The notes beneath the pieces were generated by a model. It searched no databases. It saw only the letters and a list, made by a program, of their open reading frames with translations, and was not told the origin of the DNA. Of a DNA stretch of 64,000 bases, positions 18,011-27,462 are shown piece after piece. Position numbers and translations under genes: made by a program. The first letter of the stretch is position 1; each line of letters begins with the position of its first letter. The stretch lies in the NCBI RefSeq assembly GCF_011421635.1, contig NZ_WTLI01000018.1:61705-125704 (forward strand). The letters are read 5' to 3'. Source of the DNA: Paenibacillus turpanensis (GTDB lineage: Bacteria > Bacillota > Bacilli > Paenibacillales > YIM-B00363).

Positions 18011-18030
18011 TAAATTTACCCGCCCCCAGC

Positions 18031-18061
18031 AACTAAAAGTTTACTCCGCTAACTTTTGGTT
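18031..18061. promoter_or_regulatory. Inverted-repeat operator upstream of the GH43 gene
   Basis: AACTAAAAGTT (18031-18041) and AACTTTTGGTT (18051-18061) form an imperfect inverted repeat with half-sites 20 bp apart centre to centre. A nearly identical element lies upstream of the GH3 operon (21847-21878). TTGATA follows immediately. The placement suggests a binding site for a shared regulator, possibly the LysR protein encoded between the two. Confidence 0.65.
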
Positions 18062-18136
18062 GATATCGATCTCCCCGAGTATTCGTTACACTAAAAAAAG
18101 AACGAGATCCGTTCAGTTCATTCACCACCGCATTTT

Positions 18137-18150
18137 TGAAAGCGCTTGGA
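18137..18150. promoter_or_regulatory. cre-like catabolite repression site before GH43
   Basis: TGAAAGCGCTTGGA matches 12 of 14 positions of the CcpA-binding cre consensus (TGWNANCGNTNWCA). A similar site lies at the matching position before the GH3 operon. It would sit downstream of the promoter and act as a roadblock for CcpA. Confidence 0.45.
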
Positions 18151-18199
18151 ATGTGTCCGTTCTCAAGCTGAAACTATTGCTAAAGGAAAGATCCTAGTC

Positions 18200-19654
18200 A
18201 TGCCAAAGCAGGCGTTCAATCCGTATTTGCCAAGCTACGAATATATTCCGGACGGCGAGCCTTATGTTTTTGGCGACAGATTGTACGTTTACGGTTCCCA
18301 TGACCGGTTTAACGGCAAGCTGTTTTGCCTGAACGATTATGTTTGCTGGTCTGCGCCCGTCGACGACCTGTCCGATTGGAGATACGAAGGGGTTATTTAT
18401 CGAAAGACCCAGGACCCGATGAATACATGGGGCTGGTATCAGATGTTCGCTCCAGATGTCGCCAAAGGAACCGACGGGCGGTACTACCTTTACTATACGC
18501 TTTCGTTTCGAAGCGTCATGGCGATCGCCGTTTGCGATACACCGGCAGGCAAGTATGAGTTTTACGGGTATGTGAGCCGCCCGAATGGGGAGCTGTTATG
18601 GAATAAAAGCGGCGACCCGTTCTTGTTTGATCCGGGTGTGCTTGTTGACGAGGATGGGAGCGTTTACTTGTATTCGGGCTTTGCCCCGAAGAAAGAGGTG
18701 CCCTCCTTCCTGACAGGAGGGAAAAGACGGACCTGCAAGGGCGGTTATGTCATTCAGCTGCAGCCGGATATGAAAACAGTAATCGGTGAACCGGAGCTGA
18801 TCCTTCCTAAGGCAGGAGAGGCCGCAGGTACCGGATTCGAGGGGCATGAATTCTTTGAGGCCAGCTCGATTCGGAAAATAAAGGATATCTATTACTTTAT
18901 TTATTCCTCGATTAACGGCCATGAATTATGCTATGCCACCAGCAAACGCCCGACAGGCGGGTTTGTGTTCGGCGGAACGATCATCAGCAACGGGGATCTT
19001 TATTTAAACGGCCACAGCTCGGATCAAAGAGCATTAAACTACATAGGGAACAATCATGGAAGTATTGTTCAGGTTGGGGATCAGTGGTACGTGTTTCACC
19101 ATAGGCAGACGAATCGGCATCACTACTCCAGGCAGGGACTGGCTGAGCCCATCGAAATAAATGAGGATGGCTCGATCCCGCAGGTGGAGCTGACCAGCTG
19201 CGGCTTAAACAATGAGCCATTGCTGGGCAGAGGAGAGTATGAGGCGCGCATTGCCTGCCATCTGATGTCATGGGAAGGCGCAGGGCGGTACGGTGTATAT
19301 TTTGGGAATATTCCATTTCGGAAGCACCCGTATTTCACCCAAAGCGGCAAGGATCGGGAAAGCAGCCCTGACCAGTATATTGCGAATATGCGGCATGGAG
19401 CGGTGGCAGGCTTCAAATATTTCTTGATAGAGGATTTGCAAGAGATTGCAGTGTGCGTTCGCGGCCGTGCATCCGGTTACATGCTGATTTCCACCGGGCT
19501 GCACGAAGGACCGATTGCCAAAATTCCCGTTCACCCCAGCAAAGAATTCGTATATTTTCGAACCAAGGTGAACATGGAAAACGGCAAGCAGGCCTTATAT
19601 TTTACCTATGAGGGGTCGGGCAAGCTGGACTTTCGATCCTTTGTACTGAACTAA
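18200..19654 (+). CDS. Family 43 glycoside hydrolase
   Basis: Predicted furanosidase/xylosidase-type GH43 enzyme of 484 aa. The N-terminal five-bladed beta-propeller is recognised by NPYLPSYEYIPDGEPYVFGD (general base Asp18), MFAPDVAKGTDGRYYLYYTL (pKa-modulating Asp) and GHEFFEASSIRKI (proton donor Glu). A C-terminal beta-sandwich-like part follows (about 330-484). No signal peptide, so it probably acts in the cytoplasm. ATG 18200 is chosen with AAAGGAAAG upstream; the longer frame lacks an RBS. Substrate is unknown; GH43 includes arabinofuranosidases, xylosidases and galactofuranosidases, and the convergent neighbour is UDP-galactopyranose mutase. Operator and cre-like sites precede it. Confidence 0.85.
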   Translation: MPKQAFNPYLPSYEYIPDGEPYVFGDRLYVYGSHDRFNGKLFCLNDYVCWSAPVDDLSDWRYEGVIYRKTQDPMNTWGWYQMFAPDVAKGTDGRYYLYYTLSFRSVMAIAVCDTPAGKYEFYGYVSRPNGELLWNKSGDPFLFDPGVLVDEDGSVYLYSGFAPKKEVPSFLTGGKRRTCKGGYVIQLQPDMKTVIGEPELILPKAGEAAGTGFEGHEFFEASSIRKIKDIYYFIYSSINGHELCYATSKRPTGGFVFGGTIISNGDLYLNGHSSDQRALNYIGNNHGSIVQVGDQWYVFHHRQTNRHHYSRQGLAEPIEINEDGSIPQVELTSCGLNNEPLLGRGEYEARIACHLMSWEGAGRYGVYFGNIPFRKHPYFTQSGKDRESSPDQYIANMRHGAVAGFKYFLIEDLQEIAVCVRGRASGYMLISTGLHEGPIAKIPVHPSKEFVYFRTKVNMENGKQALYFTYEGSGKLDFRSFVLN

Positions 19655-19663
19655 CGGTGCAAG

Positions 19664-20764
19664 CTACTCGCCGAATTCCTTATGGACAACGGTCAAGGCT
19701 TCCCCGATCACCTGATGCATGTCGTAATATTTGTACGAAGCTAACCGGCCGCCAAAAATGACATTCGGTTCGTTGTCGGCCAGCTCTTTATATTTTTTGT
19801 ATACACTATTGTTTTTGGCATCATTGATCGGGTAATACGGCTCCAGTCCAGGCTTCCATTCGAGCGGATATTCTTCGGTTACGACCGTCTTTTCCTGCGT
19901 GCCGAACTCAAAGTGCTTATGCTCAAGGATTCTCGTATAAGGCGTTTCCCGATCCGTGAAGTTGACGACGGCATTTCCTTGGTAGTTATCTGTATCTAAA
20001 ATCTTTGTTTCAAAATGCAGGCTTCGATATTCTAAAACGCCATGCTTGAAGCCGAAGTATTGATCTATCATCCCTGTAAAAACGACCTTGCCTGCAAGAG
20101 CAGCCAGCTGTTCGCGATGCTCAAAGAAATCAACGTTCAACCGGACATCAATACCCTCGAGCATTTTCTCGATAATTTTACTGTAGCCGCCGATCGGAAT
20201 GCCTTGGTATTGATCGTTGAAATAGTTGTTATCATAAGTGAATCGAACCGGCAGACGCTTAATGATAAAGCTTGGCAGCTCGGATGCCGGACGGCCCCAT
20301 TGCTTTTCGGAGTAGCCTTTAATTAATTTTTCATAAATATCGCTTCCGACTAAGGAAATCGCCTGCTCTTCCAGGTTCCGTGGCTCTGTAATGCCGGCTG
20401 CGCGTTTCTGCTCTTCAATTTTTTGTTTTGCCTCGTCCGGTGTTACAACGCCCCATAAACGGTTGAATGTATTCATATTAAACGGAAGGTTGTAGATTTC
20501 GCCTTTATAATTGGCTACCGGAGAGTTGGTATACCGGTTGAATTCCGCGAAGCGGTTTACATAATCCCATATATTCTTGTTATTGGTGTGGAAAATATGC
20601 GCACCATATTTATGAACCTGGATTCCTTCGACTTCTTCGGTATAGACGTTTCCGCCAAGGTGATCTCTCTTATCGATCACCAGGCAGCGTTTGCCTCTCT
20701 GTTTGGCTTCGTAGGCAAATACGGAACCGAATAAGCCGGCGCCAACGATCAAATAATCGTACAT
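19664..20764 (-). CDS. glf: UDP-galactopyranose mutase
   Basis: FAD enzyme converting UDP-galactopyranose to UDP-galactofuranose, the donor for galactofuranose-containing glycans. The protein has 366 aa. It starts with the FAD-binding Rossmann motif YLIVGAGLFGSVFAYEAKQ. It has the family hallmarks DKRDHLGGNVYTEEVEGI, HKYGAHIFHTNNK, IKGYSEKQWGRPASELP and YYPINDAKNNSVYKKY, and ends with the FGGRLASYKYYDMHQVIG flavin-contact segment. ATG 20764 has AAAGGGAGAA upstream. It is divergent from the LysR gene and convergent with GH43, only 9 bases apart. Neighbouring glycosidases and a glycosyltransferase suggest a dedicated Galf-containing product. Confidence 0.95.
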   Translation of the reverse strand: MYDYLIVGAGLFGSVFAYEAKQRGKRCLVIDKRDHLGGNVYTEEVEGIQVHKYGAHIFHTNNKNIWDYVNRFAEFNRYTNSPVANYKGEIYNLPFNMNTFNRLWGVVTPDEAKQKIEEQKRAAGITEPRNLEEQAISLVGSDIYEKLIKGYSEKQWGRPASELPSFIIKRLPVRFTYDNNYFNDQYQGIPIGGYSKIIEKMLEGIDVRLNVDFFEHREQLAALAGKVVFTGMIDQYFGFKHGVLEYRSLHFETKILDTDNYQGNAVVNFTDRETPYTRILEHKHFEFGTQEKTVVTEEYPLEWKPGLEPYYPINDAKNNSVYKKYKELADNEPNVIFGGRLASYKYYDMHQVIGEALTVVHKEFGE

Positions 20765-20918
20765 GATGGTTCTCCCTTTGGTTAACGAGTGCTGTAATGT
20801 CAAATCAAAGATACGAGCTTCAATTATTCTACTATGGTGTAAAGATGTCCATTCGAACGGGAACAATCTATGCTATACTAAGATACTATTATGCCCGCAA
20901 CCCACGAAAGGAAGCAAC

Positions 20919-21800
20919 ATGAATATAGAGGCATTAGAGTACTTCATCAAAGTGTACGAGAAAAAAAGCGTCAGTGCTGCCGCCAAGGATTTATATATAA
21001 CGCCTCAAGGAATCAGTAAGACGATCAAGCAGCTGGAGATGGAGCTCGAGGCGGAGCTGTTCTATCGCGGTCCCCGCGGTATGGAGGCTACGGAAGCCGG
21101 TGAGCTGCTGCATGCCCGGGCGAAGCATATTCGTTATTTGATGGAGGACATCAAAAAGGAAATCAGCATCATCAGCGGGAAAAGAGGCGGCCTTCATATC
21201 GTTGTCTCGTTTTCCGCGGCATCGGAAGTGCCTGTGGATTATTTGTACGGCTTTACGAGGCTGTATCCGGACATTCAGGTAAAGCTCAAGGAATCACCGG
21301 ATGAATGTCCGATTGGCGAGCTGCTGCAGGATGAAGCGGACATTGGCTTGGTGCTTGGACCCGATGAATTTGAAAATTGCGATGTTGAATTGATTACCGC
21401 AGGGGAAGTTGTCGCTGTTGTATCGAAGGATCATCCGTTGGCAGGCAGAGATGTCATCTCGATCGCCGAATTGGAGCATGAAGCCTTAGTGGTCAAGTCT
21501 ACGGGAAAAGGGAAAGACCACGGGTTTGTCGAAAAATGCTTGGAGCAGGGCTTTACGCCTAATGTGATGCATCAATACGGCAGTGTCCAAACGGCGCATA
21601 GGCTGTGTGAGTTGAGTGGATTTGTCGCTATTTCCGTCGATTTTATGGAAGAAGCCTGCCGTAATGAGAAAGTGAAGATCATTCGGTTAGAGGAAAAAAT
21701 CCCGCAAAATATATATTTGGTCGCGAGGAAAAACGGCTTTCAGGCAACGGCCGTCTCGTTATTCCGCAATTATGTCAAAGATAAAAACAGATCGTTATGA
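20919..21800 (+). CDS. LysR family transcriptional regulator
   Basis: DNA-binding regulator of 293 aa. The winged HTH is at residues 1-60 (MNIEALEYFIKVYEKKSVSA, AAKDLYITPQGISKTIKQLE), and a co-inducer-binding domain of the periplasmic-binding-protein fold follows (about 90-290, GGLHIVVSFSAASEVPVDYL, DIGLVLGPDEFENCDVEL). ATG 20919 has GAAAGGAAG upstream. LysR proteins usually control divergent or adjacent genes, so glf, GH43 and the GH3 operon are natural targets. The two shared inverted-repeat elements at 18.03 and 21.85 kb are candidate sites. Effector unknown, perhaps a sugar. Confidence 0.88.
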   Translation: MNIEALEYFIKVYEKKSVSAAAKDLYITPQGISKTIKQLEMELEAELFYRGPRGMEATEAGELLHARAKHIRYLMEDIKKEISIISGKRGGLHIVVSFSAASEVPVDYLYGFTRLYPDIQVKLKESPDECPIGELLQDEADIGLVLGPDEFENCDVELITAGEVVAVVSKDHPLAGRDVISIAELEHEALVVKSTGKGKDHGFVEKCLEQGFTPNVMHQYGSVQTAHRLCELSGFVAISVDFMEEACRNEKVKIIRLEEKIPQNIYLVARKNGFQATAVSLFRNYVKDKNRSL

Positions 21801-21840
21801 TGTGATCGAGCGTTCCGTCATAGGGGTCTGTTTTTTTTGT
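21788..21840 (+). terminator. Terminator of the LysR gene, overlapping its stop codon
   Basis: CAGATCGTTATGA pairs with TCATAGGGGTCTG with one mismatch and is followed by eight T. The 5' arm contains the end of the coding sequence. Confidence 0.82.
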
Positions 21841-21846
21841 GCCCGA

Positions 21847-21878
21847 AACTAAAAGTTACACCCCGTTAACTTTTCGTT
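21847..21878. promoter_or_regulatory. Inverted-repeat operator upstream of the GH3 operon
   Basis: AACTAAAAGTT (21847-21857) and AACTTTTCGTT (21868-21878), with half-sites 21 bp apart. The sequence and the following TTGATT match the element before GH43 (18031-18061). The remaining part of the gap to the GH3 start (21879-22065) holds the presumed promoter and a cre-like site. Confidence 0.65.
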
Positions 21879-21960
21879 GATTCTGCTTTTAGGACTTATG
21901 GAGTAAGCTTACAGAGCAATGAAAATTACGCGCTGACGCGCTGCATTTTATTTTCAAGCA

Positions 21961-21974
21961 TGAAAGCGTTTGAA
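21961..21974. promoter_or_regulatory. cre-like catabolite repression site before the GH3 operon
   Basis: TGAAAGCGTTTGAA matches 12 of 14 cre consensus positions. It lies 83 bp after the inverted repeat, against 76 bp at the GH43 gene, so the arrangement is conserved. Confidence 0.45.
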
Positions 21975-22065
21975 ATGTTCTAGGGAGGGAAGGCACGAAG
22001 CAAGGCTAGAGAGATCGAACCGCAACAAGGCAAACACATATTGCTACTTAGGGGGTTACACAAAG

Positions 22066-24927
22066 ATGGCAGGGAAAAGCAAGAAGAAATTCCGCATTAT
22101 TATGAGCTCGTTGTTGTCCCTTGTTCTGCTTGCAGGGGTCGGAGCAAACGTTGCGATGTACTATTACGCGGATGTTATTACCTCATATTTTTCAAAAATT
22201 GATATCACGACCGCGGAAGCCAAGGAAGCACGGGCGGAATCGGAGGTCGTTGCCGAGAAAATTTCGGATGAAGGCATTGTCCTTCTGAAAAACACGGAAA
22301 ACATGCTTCCGATGAAGATGAATAAAAAAGTAAACGTTTTCGGGTGGAGCTTTACATCGCCTGTATACTTAGGATCCGGTTCTGGCGAAGCAGACGCGTC
22401 GACAGCCGTGACACCGAAAGAAGGACTGGAAGCAGCGGGCTTCGAGATCAACGAACAGCTGTATAACGATTATGTTGCAACTGGAATCAAGAGACCGGTA
22501 TCCGGGATCGAGGGTTACGACTGGACGATTCCGGAGCCGGTAGCGTCCGAGTTCTATACCGAGGAAAGAATGAAGCAAGCAAAGGCTTTCTCGGATACGG
22601 CGATCCTCTTTATTGCCCGTGCGGGCGGGGAAGGGAAAGACCTTCCGGCGGTTTTGGACGGCCCGGATACGTATGACCCGAAAGGAAGCTCGATGGGTCC
22701 TAGCGGAGAACGCTTCGGTAACCCGGACGACCTTGACCCGAACAAGCATTACTTGGAGTTAAGCAATCGCGAGCTAGGCATGATTGACGCGGTTATGAAG
22801 AACTTCGATAAGGTTGTACTCGTGATGAACGGCGCCAATACCTTTGAACTGGACTGGGTTAACAACTACAGCCAAATCAAGAGCATTGTGACTGTTGCCG
22901 GTCCGGGACAAAGAGGGTTCGCATCCCTTGGTAAGGTGTTGTCCGGACAGATCAATCCATCCGGTAAAACCGTGGACTTATTCGCAGTGGATGTTCTCGA
23001 CGCCCCTGCAATGGCGAACTTCGGTGACTATAAATACGTAGTCGATAATGGTAACGGCACGTATTCCGTAGCTGTGGATAAAAACAAGGTTCCATTAACG
23101 TATGTGAATTATACTGAGGGGATCTATGTCGGCTACCGCTATTATGAAACGGCTGCAGCTGACGGAGCCATTAACTATGACGAAAAGGTCATGTTCCCGT
23201 TCGGTCATGGTCTAAGCTATACCACGTTCACTCAAGAAGTTGTGCCGAACAGCTTGGCTTGGAACGACAAAGAGATTTCAGTGGATGTGAAAGTAACGAA
23301 CACCGGCTCGATGGACGGAAAAGAGTTGGTTCAGCTTTACTATTCCGCGCCATACACCGGGAAGATTGAAAAATCCTCCATTGAGCTTGCTGCATTTGCA
23401 AAAACCGGCGTCATTAAAGCAGGTCAATCGGAAACGGTAAAACTCAAGTTTAACGTCGAAGATATGGCATCGTACGATTACGCGAAGGTATTTAGCAGCA
23501 CCGGCTCCTACGTGCTTGAGCAAGGTGAATACAAGCTCATGCTGATGAAGAACTCGCATGAAAAAATTGCCGATGTAGGCTCCAAAACGCTTGCACAAGT
23601 CGTTTACGATAAGGCAGGACGTTCTTCCGATCTTCAAGTGGCGGTGAACCAATTCGATGACGAAGTCACCGGCCAAGGAAGCATTAAAACGTATTTATCC
23701 CGCGCGAACGGCTTTGCCAACCGCGATGTCCTGAATACGAACAAAATCTTTAAAGTGACAACGGCTGAAGGTGCATCCGAAGAAGTAAGAGGTACGCTTG
23801 TCGATACCGCATTCGTCGATTACATCAACAGCAAGAGATATGACGTCCCTGCGGATACACGAGACAAGCCTCCTGTGACGGGAGCTAAGAACGGTAAAAC
23901 GTTAGAGGAATACGTTGGTGTGGATTACAACGATGAAAGCTGGAACCAACTGCTCGACCAGCTGACGGTTTCCGAACTGGTTTCCGCAGGAACGCTTGGC
24001 GGTTACCGTACGGTGGAATTGGCATCGGTAGGCAAGCCGGCTACAGTTGACTACGACGGTCCGGCAGGCATTAGCGCACTACTTTCCAAAAACCCGATGT
24101 CGGGTATCGGCTTCCCTTCGGAGACGATGCTTGCACAATCCTGGAACCTGCAGCTTGCCGATGAAATGGGCAAAGCGGTAGCAAAGGAAGCAATGGCTTA
24201 CAACGTTAACGGCTGGTACGCACCAGGCATCAACATCCACCGTACTGCTTTCGGAGGAAGAAACTTTGAATACTACTCCGAAGATGCTTACCTTTCCGGT
24301 AAGATGGGATCGGCCGTTACCCAAGGCTACCAAAGCCGCGGCGGATTCGTCTTTATGAAGCACTTTGCTTTAAACGATCAGGAAATCAATCGTGTCAAAG
24401 GTATGCTGACTTGGAGCAACGAGCAAGCGATGCGTGAGATTTACTTGAAAGCATTCGAGTATGCGGTTAAAGAAGGCGACGCTCATGGTGCGATGTCCGC
24501 ATTCAACAGCATCGGCAACACCTGGGCTGGCGCAAGCTCGGCACTTCTCAAAGATGTGCTTCGCAACGAATGGGGCTTTAAAGGAATCGTGAATACAGAC
24601 TTCTTCATTAATGTTTCGTATCCTTACATGAATGCCGAGCTTGCCTTCCGCAGCGGTAACGATATCCTGCTGACTGGGGTTGCGCCGCACGGTGTACCGA
24701 CAGTAAATACGAAGAGCAATGACACGTTATGGGCGCTGAGAGATTCGGCACATAACATTCTATACACCGTGGCCAACAGCAACGGAATGGAAAGAGGCAT
24801 GAGCACAGACTTGCCGCAATGGGCAATCATTACGATCATTGTTGACATCCTTCTGGCATTGGCGATTGTACTCGGTTTCTATTTTGTGTTCCGTAAGCGT
24901 AAGCCTGCAATCGGAGAAGCGGCTTAA
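22066..24927 (+). CDS. Membrane-anchored GH3 glycosidase with permuted domain order
   Basis: Protein of 953 aa. An N-terminal membrane segment (about 12-38, FRIIMSSLLSLVLLAGVGAN) is followed by what is normally the C-terminal GH3 domain (about 60-385: SDEGIVLLKNTENMLPM, VMFPFGHGLSYTTF) and a fibronectin-III-like domain (about 400-480). The catalytic TIM-barrel domain comes last (about 610-860: YDGPAGISALL, GGRNFEYYSEDAYLSGKMG, nucleophile Asp845 in GIVNTDFF). A second membrane helix (about 920-944) and a basic tail close the protein. Permuted GH3 enzymes are known in rumen bacteria; two membrane anchors are unusual. ATG 22066 follows AGGGGG. First gene of a probable operon of five. Substrate unknown. 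Confidence 0.85.
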   Translation: MAGKSKKKFRIIMSSLLSLVLLAGVGANVAMYYYADVITSYFSKIDITTAEAKEARAESEVVAEKISDEGIVLLKNTENMLPMKMNKKVNVFGWSFTSPVYLGSGSGEADASTAVTPKEGLEAAGFEINEQLYNDYVATGIKRPVSGIEGYDWTIPEPVASEFYTEERMKQAKAFSDTAILFIARAGGEGKDLPAVLDGPDTYDPKGSSMGPSGERFGNPDDLDPNKHYLELSNRELGMIDAVMKNFDKVVLVMNGANTFELDWVNNYSQIKSIVTVAGPGQRGFASLGKVLSGQINPSGKTVDLFAVDVLDAPAMANFGDYKYVVDNGNGTYSVAVDKNKVPLTYVNYTEGIYVGYRYYETAAADGAINYDEKVMFPFGHGLSYTTFTQEVVPNSLAWNDKEISVDVKVTNTGSMDGKELVQLYYSAPYTGKIEKSSIELAAFAKTGVIKAGQSETVKLKFNVEDMASYDYAKVFSSTGSYVLEQGEYKLMLMKNSHEKIADVGSKTLAQVVYDKAGRSSDLQVAVNQFDDEVTGQGSIKTYLSRANGFANRDVLNTNKIFKVTTAEGASEEVRGTLVDTAFVDYINSKRYDVPADTRDKPPVTGAKNGKTLEEYVGVDYNDESWNQLLDQLTVSELVSAGTLGGYRTVELASVGKPATVDYDGPAGISALLSKNPMSGIGFPSETMLAQSWNLQLADEMGKAVAKEAMAYNVNGWYAPGINIHRTAFGGRNFEYYSEDAYLSGKMGSAVTQGYQSRGGFVFMKHFALNDQEINRVKGMLTWSNEQAMREIYLKAFEYAVKEGDAHGAMSAFNSIGNTWAGASSALLKDVLRNEWGFKGIVNTDFFINVSYPYMNAELAFRSGNDILLTGVAPHGVPTVNTKSNDTLWALRDSAHNILYTVANSNGMERGMSTDLPQWAIITIIVDILLALAIVLGFYFVFRKRKPAIGEAA

Positions 24928-24955
24928 GTCAACGTAAATAGGTGGAAAAAATGAT

Positions 24956-24985
24956 ATGGCGGTACTCCTTAGGGGGTACCGCCAT
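24956..24985. repeat. Intercistronic hairpin before the second GH3 gene
   Basis: TATGGCGGTAC pairs exactly with GTACCGCCATA. There is no T-tract on the plus strand, so it is probably not a terminator for the operon. It may protect or process the mRNA between the two GH3 genes. Confidence 0.5.
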
Positions 24986-25007
24986 AATAAAAAAAGAGGA
25001 CCATACG

Positions 25008-27428
25008 ATGAAATACAAAGAGCTTATTAAGAAAATGACGTTGGAAGAAAAGGCGTCTTTAATGTCAGGTAAAGATTTCTGGCAAACGCAGGATCTTCCG
25101 CAGCATGGCATTAACAGCATATTTCTTGCGGACGGCCCTCACGGGATTCGAAAGCAGGCGGAGGCGGCGGATCATCTTGGCCTGAACGAGAGTATTCCGG
25201 CCACATGTTTTCCGACGGCCGCTACCGTGGCGAACAGCTGGAGTGTGGAATTGGCAGAAAAGATCGGAGATTATCTTGGGATTGAGGCTGTTGCCCAGAA
25301 AGTGAATGTATTGCTGGGACCCGGAATCAATATGAAGCGAAATCCGCTGGCTGGCCGAAACTTCGAATATTTCAGCGAGGACCCGTATCTGGCCGGCAAG
25401 CTGGCGGCAGGTATGATCCGGGGCATCCAATCCCATGGCATTTCCGCGTGCGTAAAGCATTATGCGGTGAACAATCAAGAAGAAAGACGTATGGTGATCG
25501 ATACGATCGTCGACGAGAGAACCCTTCGCGAGATTTACTTAACGGCTTTTGAAATTGCGATTAAGGAAGGGCAAACCAAGGCGGTCATGTCGGCTTACAA
25601 TATGCTGAATGGCGTTCATACGAATGAAAATATGCATATTATGCAGGACATCCTGCGCAAGGAATGGGGCTATGACGGCGTCGTTGTCACGGATTGGGGC
25701 GGCAGCAACGATCGCGTAGCAGGCTTATTGGCCGGAAATGAGCTGGAAATGCCGACCACGGCAGGGGAAACGAATCAAGAGATTATTCAGGCGATTCGGA
25801 GCGGGAAGCTTCAAGAAGAAGTGCTGGATGAATGTGTAGACCGAATGCTTGATCTTATTTTTACGACAGAAGAAGTGTATGCGAAGCCTTATAAGCAGCA
25901 GTTCGACGTAGATGAGCATCACCGCGCAGCCCAGAAGGCGGCGGAAGAATCGATTGTGCTTTTGAAAAATGAAGGAAACATATTACCGCTTAAGCAAGGG
26001 GTAAAAGTAGCAGTCATCGGCGATTTCGCCAACGAAGCGCGCTATCAAGGCGCAGGATCTTCTATTGTAAACCCGACAAAATTGGATCAGCCATGGAATG
26101 GGTTGAAGGAATCGGGCTTTGTGACAATCGGCTATGAACCGGGCTTTGAACGTTATGGAAAAAAGAGCAGGAAGAGAATAGAAAAAGCATGTGCATTGGC
26201 GAAAAATGCGGATGTGGTTCTTTTATATATTGGTTTAGATGAAGCGACGGAAGCGGAAGGCCTCGATCGGCACGACATGAGGATTCCACAAAACCAGATC
26301 GATTTGCTGGACGCATTGTATCAAGTCAATCCGAATATTGTAGCGATCCTTTCCTGCGGCGCGGCGGTGGAAATGCCGTGGATCGGTAAAGTAAAGGGGC
26401 TGCTGCACGGGTATTTGAGCGGTCAAGCGGGAGCGAAAGCGATGCTGCGGATCTTATCCGGTGAGGTGAACCCTTCCGGAAAGCTGGCCGAAACGTATCC
26501 GCTTCAGTATGAAGATACCCCTTCCTATCGTTATTTTCCGGGGAAGGAAGTCAGCGTAGAGTATCGGGAAGGGCCATTTATCGGCTACCGCTATTTCGAT
26601 ACGGCGAACGTAGAGGTTCGGTTTCCGTTCGGGTTCGGTCTCAGCTATACCACGTTCGAGTACTCCGATCTACAGGTCGATCGGGATGGCGTTACGTTCA
26701 GCATCACCAATACAGGCTCCATGGCAGGCATGGAGGTAGCGCAGCTTTATGTAGGCTGCGAATCCGGTTTGATTTTTAGACCGGACAAGGAATTAAAGGG
26801 CTTTGTGAAGGTGCATTTGAACGCGGGCGAAACCAAGCGTGTCACCATCGCTTTTGATGATAAAACGTTCCGTTATTTCAATGTAAAAACCGATCGGTGG
26901 GAAATCGAGGAAGCCGATTATAAGATGATGATCGGGGCCTCCAGCGCGGATATCCGATTGCAAGACCGTCTGTTCGTGGAAGGGACAGAAGCGCCAATTC
27001 CTTACGAGAAAGAGAAGCTTCCGACCTATTATTCGGGAAAAACCAATGACGTCAGCGTGGAAGAGTTTGAAGCTTTAATCGGGCGAAAGGTGCCGGTTTC
27101 GAAATGGGACCGCACAAGACCTCTTGGGTATAACGACACCATTGCACAGTGTCAGTATGCCAAGGGCGGACTTGCTAGATTTGCCTTTTGGCTCATTTCA
27201 TTCTCCTACTGGTTCTTACGGAAGATCGGTAAACGCAGCACGGCGAACATTATCATGATGTCGATCTACCATATGCCGTTCAGGGGGATCTCCCGTATGA
27301 CGGGCGGCGTAATTAATATGCCGATGCTCGATGGAATTCTCATGATTGCCAACGGGCAGCTGCTAAAGGGAGCCGGCCATTTGTTAAGAGAACGTAAAAA
27401 ACTGGTAAAAGGCGCCAAAGGCTTGTAA
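25008..27428 (+). CDS. GH3 beta-glycosidase with C-terminal membrane-like extension (copy 1)
   Basis: Protein of 806 aa with normal GH3 domain order: TIM barrel (residues about 1-310: FLADGPHGIRKQ, NMKRNPLAGRNFEYFSEDPY, KHYAVNNQE, nucleophile Asp229 in VVVTDWGG), sandwich domain (about 315-555: SIVLLKNEGNILPL, EAEGLDRHDMRIPQ) and fibronectin-III-like domain (about 555-665, FPFGFGLSYTTFEY). Unusually, about 100 more residues follow with hydrophobic stretches (FAFWLISFSYWFLRKIG, MPMLDGILMIANG) and a Lys-rich end. No signal peptide, so the catalytic part is probably cytoplasmic. ATG 25008 has AAAAGAGGA upstream. Its closest relative in the window is the gene at 29343. Confidence 0.87.
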   Translation: MKYKELIKKMTLEEKASLMSGKDFWQTQDLPQHGINSIFLADGPHGIRKQAEAADHLGLNESIPATCFPTAATVANSWSVELAEKIGDYLGIEAVAQKVNVLLGPGINMKRNPLAGRNFEYFSEDPYLAGKLAAGMIRGIQSHGISACVKHYAVNNQEERRMVIDTIVDERTLREIYLTAFEIAIKEGQTKAVMSAYNMLNGVHTNENMHIMQDILRKEWGYDGVVVTDWGGSNDRVAGLLAGNELEMPTTAGETNQEIIQAIRSGKLQEEVLDECVDRMLDLIFTTEEVYAKPYKQQFDVDEHHRAAQKAAEESIVLLKNEGNILPLKQGVKVAVIGDFANEARYQGAGSSIVNPTKLDQPWNGLKESGFVTIGYEPGFERYGKKSRKRIEKACALAKNADVVLLYIGLDEATEAEGLDRHDMRIPQNQIDLLDALYQVNPNIVAILSCGAAVEMPWIGKVKGLLHGYLSGQAGAKAMLRILSGEVNPSGKLAETYPLQYEDTPSYRYFPGKEVSVEYREGPFIGYRYFDTANVEVRFPFGFGLSYTTFEYSDLQVDRDGVTFSITNTGSMAGMEVAQLYVGCESGLIFRPDKELKGFVKVHLNAGETKRVTIAFDDKTFRYFNVKTDRWEIEEADYKMMIGASSADIRLQDRLFVEGTEAPIPYEKEKLPTYYSGKTNDVSVEEFEALIGRKVPVSKWDRTRPLGYNDTIAQCQYAKGGLARFAFWLISFSYWFLRKIGKRSTANIIMMSIYHMPFRGISRMTGGVINMPMLDGILMIANGQLLKGAGHLLRERKKLVKGAKGL

Positions 27429-27462
27429 TAACACTAGCCATAATGGCGGAAGGAGGGTTAAT

